From Parastagonospora avenae f. sp. tritici 18332-5 (lineage: Eukaryota; Ascomycota; Dothideomycetes; Pleosporales; Phaeosphaeriaceae): a stretch of DNA of 64,000 bases. The first letter of the stretch is position 1, and the number at the start of each line of letters is the position of its first letter. The position numbers and the translations under genes are program-made. The DNA is taken from the NCBI GenBank assembly GCA_022559985.1, contig JAFJTR010000021.1:310001-374000 (forward strand), written 5' to 3'. Below the pieces are notes generated by a model, which did no database searches, was not told where the DNA came from, and was given only the letters and a program-made list of their open reading frames with translations. Below are positions 58,623-64,000 of the stretch, piece by piece.

Positions 58623-59271
58623 TGTGGTGGTGTAAATATGGCTATGGCTTTCGACCTTTAGAGCGTCAAGGTGGGTGGAATTGGGAAAGAAAGATAGAGT
58701 GGTAAGACATATCGCGTGGTGTGTGATTTGTTGGTGAGAGTGGGAGACGCGATAGCGCGCGGGAGCCCCACGTTCAAGGTGGGCTGGACCCTGGTCGATT
58801 TAGGGCGATCTAGATGAGATGCATCTGAAGTTACCACAGAGTGCTGCTATAATTCGTGCATGCTCTGTGATGAACCGAAAGCCATAGAAGAGAAGAACCG
58901 TTATCGCATATGTAAGTCTGGAGAGACTCGCTAGTTTTCTAGCGTGGTATAAAGTGCTAAAGAGGCCGTGAAAATATTCTGCTCACTAGATCCTGGTAAC
59001 AGTGCTTATGTGCATCGTATTTGATTTCTTTACATGTACTTGAACGCGGTGAGTCTCACTCTTTTGAAAAACGAGGTGAATTGTGCATCTTATAGATCGG
59101 GAATGGCGGCCTGCACGCCTCCGCTGTGCGCTAGCGCGCAGCCTAGAAACCCTGGAAATCAACAACAATTCACCCTGAACTTCAGCCTTACCACGCAAGA
59201 TAAAAGTCGACGGCCCCCTTAGCGATTTACCATGTCTTCCATCACACTCTCTCTTGTCTGTGTGAGGTGCC
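58623..59271. other. Divergent intergenic region, no gene seen
   Basis: This 649-bp gap separates the divergent starts of the DUF4202 gene and the second homeodomain gene. No gene or repeat was recognised. Confidence 0.45.
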
Positions 59272-61620
59272 ATGGATATCCAATCGATCGACGATTCCTT
59301 TTTCCAGGATCTTGCGTCGTACCAGCCTGCCGTGGACGAGGCGAACGACTTCTTTGAAGCTGCGGCTTTCTGTGAAGCTACGCCATACCAGCAGCCTGCC
59401 CTGAACCAGAAAAATCACTTCTTCGACGAAATCTGGCATCGCCCTGCAGGAAATGATGCCGATCTCCTTGCAAACTATCCCTTAAACAGAGCAGGCAATG
59501 GCGAACACCAGTTTGATTTTCCTAATGCTTTCGAACCGCCTGTTTCTATTGATCATAATCCGGCGTTCCTACCCGGGAATACTTCGAATCTACAAGATCC
59601 CGATCTGATCGCCTCATATTTGTGCGGGTCAGACTTTGTGCAACATTGGCCTCATCCGATCACATCTGATTTCACTGTCGAGCTAGGTGGCGCCGCCACC
59701 GGCTCTGGATATCAAATTGGGGGCTATGAAATTCTCAACGCCGTGAATAATGCAAAGGAAGGCATCGCTACATCGCTTGAGACTACTTTCGACCTAACAG
59801 AAGAGTTGAAACCTCTATTGAGTGAAAGGCTGGAGTCACAGCTAGCATTACCACTGCTTGCACCCAAGTCGAAGCGAACTCGTATAAGCAAGGCGGCTAA
59901 GAAAGTCCTCGAAGAACATTTCGGATCCAATCCTTATCCCGACGAACACCAAACGTCATCCCTTGTTCGCGCAACTCAGCTCACTGGTCGCACGATCAGG
60001 GATTGGTTCTCGAATACTAGATTTCGTAAGAAGACTACCACGCGTGAGTTTCTTTACAACCTCATCATTCATTGCATACTCAGCTGACGGATACATACAG
60101 ACGTTAAGGCACGAGACCTGTCAAATGAATTCGATGGGAATGTCCAAGCATCCTTACGATGCACAAGCCCTGCGCAGTCTGTTTGCCGGGCCAGTCTCGA
60201 GGCTCTGGAGAGGCATTCTCCAACTGCTAGCATGAGTTCATTACAGCGATATATCGAAGCGCCTGTAACCGAAGAAGCGATTCCAAAGGAAGCCTTGGAT
60301 GCCATACACCAACAGTTCGTCGAAACAACACGTGCTCCGCCAGTGTCTGGCAAAAGGTTCGGGACGGTATTGGCCCCGCGTAGGCGAGCTACATCTTCCA
60401 ATAAATCGAACAGCGTTGCGGGCTCAAATGGCTCCCGTGGATCTGCAAGATCGGACAGTACACATATCAGTCTCAAATCCCAAGACTCGCGCGGTTCTCG
60501 TCGCGGCAGGAAACTCTGGAGACGAGCACAGCAAGACGCAGACTTTCACCCAGTTCAAGGATCAAAGGTGCCTTTGGACGCTTCCACGACCAAAGAAACG
60601 CCTACAGATGGCACCGAGAATCCAGCTTTCAAAGCTTCCGATCCTCCTCTTCTCCCATACTTTTGCACCTGGTCAGACTGTAGCGCCCGATTTAGATTTC
60701 GCTGGGAATGGGCTCGTCACGAGACAGCTCTTCATTACCAGCCCTATCATTGGGTATGCTGTCTCGCTGAATCTAGGCTCAAATTAATTAGCCAGTGCTT
60801 CTTGTGCGGACTCCATCCCACCGCTGTTGGTCATATTATGGATACGCATTTCACCGAATGCTCCTTCAAAGATCGCAGGGAAGTGACATTCCTACGCGAG
60901 GATCAGTTGCTCCAACATATCAAAGGTGTACACGCCCAGCAAAAGGCGTCAAAGAAGACTTGCAAAGATTTTCTCTCTCTTTTCAAGACTGACAACCAAG
61001 ACATGCATAGCTCGTCACTTGACTGCGGCTTCTGCGGTCGAGTAAGCAAAACTTGGGCGGAACGAGAGGACCACGTTTTCAATCATCTCAAGGAAGGTAT
61101 GTGCAAGTCTGCATGGTGGGTGGGGCGTCTCGCTCTACCGCCCAGCAGCAGCGCGCATAGCGAAGAACCCGCATTTTCCGAGCTGGACAGATCCGCTAAA
61201 CCATCATCGCGGATCACATGGTCCTGTCGATACCTATACGATCACCATGCAGTATTTAAAACAACTGGTTTCCGTAGCGGTGAGCTTGTGTCCGAGTGTA
61301 AACTGTGCGCATACCGTCTGTTCGGGCGTGAAGACGGAGTCAAATACCGCGCGGACACGAAGCAACATGCTGAGTCACACGTTCTGCGACTATGCTCACA
61401 ATCACAATTCAGCACGATTTCTGGCTTCATTGATCATCTCGTAGTAGGTCATGGTGCGATACGGACATGTTTGTCAGCCAATCTGTTGGACTCCTGGACC
61501 TGCCAGCAGGAGTTGACTTGGCGGGGGGAGCAATGTATTGCTAGCGCAGCGCTAATGCCGCCGAGGAGTAGAATGTGTAATGGAAAGCAGGATCTCCTTG
61601 ATGGATTGCCATGTTTGTAG
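59272..61620 (+). CDS. Homeodomain (KN-type) plus C2H2 zinc-finger transcription factor, copy 2
   Basis: Two exons, 59272-60043 and 60101-61620, give 763 residues. The 57-bp intron (60044-60100) has GTGAGT, CTGAC and ACAG, directly after the homeodomain, as in copy 1. The homeodomain lies at about residues 200-256: RTRISKAAKKVLEEHFGSNP, then TGRTIRDWFSNTRFRKK. The linker carries SRGSRRGRKLWRRAQQD. Finger-like blocks follow: FCTWSDCSARFRFRWEWARH, CGFCGRVSKTWAEREDHVF and ITWSCRYLYDHHAVF. These match copy 1 at 37331-39539 block by block. The N-terminal 200 residues are acidic and aromatic-rich, plausibly an activation domain. Predicted nuclear regulator. Confidence 0.85.
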
Positions 61621-62044
61621 TGGTGTGTATTTGAGTAGGTGCGCGCGTGTCAATCGGACTGTGTGGAGTAGTTCGCATGGCTTTTGAAATGAACTGGCGT
61701 CTCTGGAGGTATGCATATTACCGGAGGCCTAGACGAGCCTTTATAAGAAATGGCAGTCCTCAAACCCTTTTAGAATTTGCTCAAGGATCAATTCTCTACG
61801 CTCTCTTGTGTCACATCTCGCACCTACCCGACATAATGTACCAGTCTTCAGGAGCAAACTCTTAAGTCTATTAAGGAACCTGAATACATACGCTGCTATA
61901 AGACACGCTGTCTAATTTATCAAACGTATTTGGATTCGTCTAGGCTACCACTTGATGTCGTTCAGCATCGTCTCTTAAACCCTTCATCCCCACTCAGGCA
62001 CCCTGATGATGATAACCTGCAAAGTCTCAAATGGCCTTGAGGCC
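61621..62044. other. Convergent intergenic region, no gene seen
   Basis: This 424-bp gap lies between the 3' ends of the second homeodomain gene and the small coiled-coil gene. Nothing was recognised. Confidence 0.5.
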
Positions 62045-62416
62045 TTACAAGATGCCATGATATTCGCCGCGAATCTGCTCCCAATCGCCACGAAGATCTT
62101 GATAGAGGCCGTGGAGGTCTTGGTTCTCCGTTTGAGCCTTCTGGATCTGGGCCTTGAGCTCGACATCCTCCTTCTCAATAGCATCTACATCTATGTCCAT
62201 TTCAGCCAAGGCAGAATCAAGCTTGCAATTCTTCTTGCTACCTCCAATACGAGGACGGTTGTGCTTCTCTGCGCCTAGAATAAACATGTTAGCATGTGTA
62301 TGAGTGTAATATGTTAGGGGAAAGTTCAAGGCCTTCGGTTCGCGGTAAGGCATCGTAGGTGTCGGGAATCATTTTGCGAGCGCGAGCGTCGAACTCATTT
62401 TTGCTGAGGACAAGCA
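62045..62416 (-). CDS. Small coiled-coil hypothetical protein, splice junction unresolved
   Basis: The 3' exon (from about 62274 to 62045) reads KHNRPRIGGSKKNCKLDSA then a coiled coil (VELKAQIQKAQTENQDLHGL) and ends EQIRGEYHGIL. It is preceded by a good branch and acceptor (TGCTAAC ... TTCTAG). A likely 5' exon starts at 62416 (MLVLSKNEFDARARKMIPDT). No GT donor with normal spacing connects the two in frame; a non-consensus GC donor near 62332 would work. The protein would be about 105 residues. No family was recognised. Confidence 0.4.
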
Positions 62417-63154
62417 TGTTCGCTACTAGAGTGCTTGTTGTGAACTGGTCAAGGGGTGTGGATACCGGTGAGGGTCGAAAGTGGAAAGTTGAGAGGAGAA
62501 AGTATGGAATCAAAATAATCTGAGAAAAAAGTCGAGGCTGACAATGGGGTTGGGGAGTCGGCGACAAGGAGCGTGTGTAGTGAAATCTGATCACGTGAAG
62601 TGACGCGGCGCCCTTATCAAAATTCATTTTTCATGTTGCTGGCAAATATAGACGCTATGAGGTATACTGAGTATATGGAAAGCTTTTATGTGCCCTTTCG
62701 ACGGTCTTAAAGCTCCAAGTGCATCATACCACCGGTAGCACAATCCTAAAAATGAACCAACATCTTCACGATCCAAGTATGCGTGGGCCAATTTCAAAGG
62801 CGTTGAGCAGATATGGCTCAGGGGAACGGCATGCGACTAAATCAAGAGCGCATACCGCTGGTGTTGATGGGAAGTCGATGCTATACGGATCACTCAGTGC
62901 ACCATAAGCCAATCATAGTCTTCGCGTTGTCAAATCCAGAACCCAATAGGAGATTTCCAAAAGCCAATCATAGTCTTCGCGTTGTCAAATCCAGAACCCA
63001 ATAGGAGATTTCCAAAAGCCAATGCAATGTCATTATGATGTTAAAGCAATCTAGTATCCATCTACGCCTGTGCCTTCCGATGCTGACGCTGTAAACGCGA
63101 ATGATGTCGTGGAAAACAATGTGAAAAGATCCAGTTCATGCGACCACCCGACCC
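62417..63154. other. Intergenic with tandem duplication
   Basis: This 738-bp stretch lies between the coiled-coil gene start and the 3' end of the sulfate permease gene. The only structure seen is the 55-bp tandem repeat at 62908-63017. Confidence 0.45.
62908..63023. repeat. Perfect 55-bp tandem duplication
   Basis: Units 62908-62962 and 62963-63017 are identical (beginning GCCAATCATAGTCTTCGCG, ending TTTCCAAAA). The first six bases of a third unit follow at 63018-63023. The lack of any difference between units indicates a recent event. Confidence 0.9.
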
Positions 63155-64000
63155 CTAGACCGGACTGGTATGAACACTATCGCCTCTGCTCGCACAACAT
63201 GCGTCGTCGATTGAGCAGCATTTAGAGTCCTGTCGCTTTGCATCTCGAACGGCTGCGTCTACTGCGTCGTGCAGATCGACGTGGAAGAGCGGCCTGTCGA
63301 TGCCATAGATGGGCGTCAGCGTCGAATGCTGGCCCGACGTCGTGAAAGTGATCTGCTTCTTCTCCTTATCTGGACCCTGTGACTCCGCATCATTGACATC
63401 CTGAGCCGTCCTCCAACTCTCCTCGTCCTTCTTCTGAACCTCTCGTCGCAAGGCTTCTAGATCGCGCTGTTCTTCTTCTGTCGCGCCAGCAAACGATGTT
63501 GCTACGGTATACGCAGGACACCAGTTTCCAAGCTCGTCTAGACTGTTGCCGGCGGGCAGGCCGAAGCCGGCGTGGGCCAGTGCGCGGCGTGTCCAGCTAT
63601 TGTGTACACCTGCGAAATGCCACTCCACTAATGCAGGCGTCGCGTATCGATCCAAGGTACTACGAAGCTCGATCAAACCCTGCAGACTGGTGATGTCGAT
63701 GATGTTGACGGTTGCAAAGTCAAGTACGACTGCCTTGAGTATTGGCAGGTCGGACTCTTCTTCCAACAGCTTCTTTGAAGGCGGCTTTTCGCACCACAGA
63801 CGGTCTGAAGGGCGGATGCCGTCATTCGAGTCAGCGGGACGCGTGTGTGACTTGATGTATGTCGTCAAGTGATCGATGTGATGAGCTTGGTTGATGTAGT
63901 TGAAGTTCTCGGCGAAGCGATAAATGAACACTCCTGGGTATGCAGGCTCGACCTTTACGGCAGGATTACGATTGTCCTTGATGTCGTAGGGAAGGTATAC
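63155..64000 (-). CDS. Sulfate permease (SLC26/SulP family), C-terminal part with STAS domain, partial
   Basis: The frame is open from the right edge to the stop at 63155, about 281 residues, with the N-terminal transporter domain outside the window. It begins in the STAS lead-in (VEPAYPGVFIYRFAENFNYI). It continues through a disordered insertion (KSHTRPADSNDGIRPSDRLW) to the STAS core: ILKAVVLDFATVNIIDITSL, STLDRYATPALVEWHFAGVH and SWTRRALAHAGFGLPAG. The C-terminal tail has a charged helix (GATEEEQRDLEALRREVQKK) and ends with a Cys-rich piece (KCCSIDDACCASRGD). SulP proteins import sulfate at the plasma membrane, and STAS domains regulate transport. The substrate is by family only. Confidence 0.88.
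   Translation of the reverse strand, partial: VYLPYDIKDNRNPAVKVEPAYPGVFIYRFAENFNYINQAHHIDHLTTYIKSHTRPADSNDGIRPSDRLWCEKPPSKKLLEEESDLPILKAVVLDFATVNIIDITSLQGLIELRSTLDRYATPALVEWHFAGVHNSWTRRALAHAGFGLPAGNSLDELGNWCPAYTVATSFAGATEEEQRDLEALRREVQKKDEESWRTAQDVNDAESQGPDKEKKQITFTTSGQHSTLTPIYGIDRPLFHVDLHDAVDAAVRDAKRQDSKCCSIDDACCASRGDSVHTSPV

Noticed and set aside
1..64000. CRISPR arrays, operons with ribosome binding sites, transposon terminal repeats
   Set aside because: The window is eukaryotic with spliceosomal introns. I saw no regularly spaced repeat array, no transposase or reverse-transcriptase frame and no long terminal repeats.

Overview
The window is nuclear DNA of a filamentous ascomycete. Genes are dense on both strands. 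They carry many short spliceosomal introns, mostly 45-60 bp, with GTRNGY donors and CTRAY branch points just upstream of the acceptor. The protein families are typically fungal: Zn2Cys6 regulators, a GH12 endoglucanase, an Asi-type RING ligase, a DUF8021 secreted protein and a multi-PAS hybrid histidine kinase. The mix suggests Pezizomycotina and possibly Dothideomycetes, but that placement is inference; no rRNA, tRNA or mitochondrial marker is present to fix it. Exon models were built by reading splice signals and checking that the summed exon length is a multiple of three.

Layout. 1-5.5 kb: a partial F-box gene, an inner-nuclear-membrane RING ligase and a secreted GH12 glucanase, all on the minus strand. 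6.5-15.3 kb: an MFS transporter, a divergent Zn2Cys6 regulator, a PhyH-type dioxygenase and a nine-exon CocE/NonD hydrolase, which look like a small catabolic or metabolite cluster. 15.6-16.3 kb: mitochondrial ribosomal protein uS12. 17-20 kb: gene-poor, with a truncated aminoglycoside-phosphotransferase-like gene and a short coding-like repeat. 20-23 kb: an aspartic protease and a DUF8021 protein, both secreted. 23-27.5 kb: four uncharacterised genes, two of which share a short motif. 28-32.6 kb: a hybrid histidine kinase of about 1,330 residues. 33.8-39.5 kb: a multi-C2H2 protein, an interrupted proline-rich frame and a homeodomain/C2H2 regulator. 40-41 kb: a decayed WD40 gene. 41.3-50.4 kb: a low-complexity nuclear protein and two Zn2Cys6 regulators. 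50.8-55.4 kb: a Vps9 Rab5 exchange factor divergent from an ASNSD1-like asparagine-synthetase-domain protein. 55.8-58.6 kb: a cysteine-rich secreted protein, a small acidic protein and a DUF4202 protein. 59.3-61.6 kb: a second homeodomain/C2H2 regulator, paralogous to the one at 37.3 kb. The right edge has a small coiled-coil gene, a perfect 55-bp tandem duplication and the C-terminal part of a sulfate permease with a STAS domain.

The most unusual observations are a probable [D1,2] spliceosomal twin intron in the MFS gene, the two homeodomain/zinc-finger paralogues, two GC-AG introns, and several decaying or interrupted genes in the gene-poor stretches. I saw no clear new defence or mobile system.
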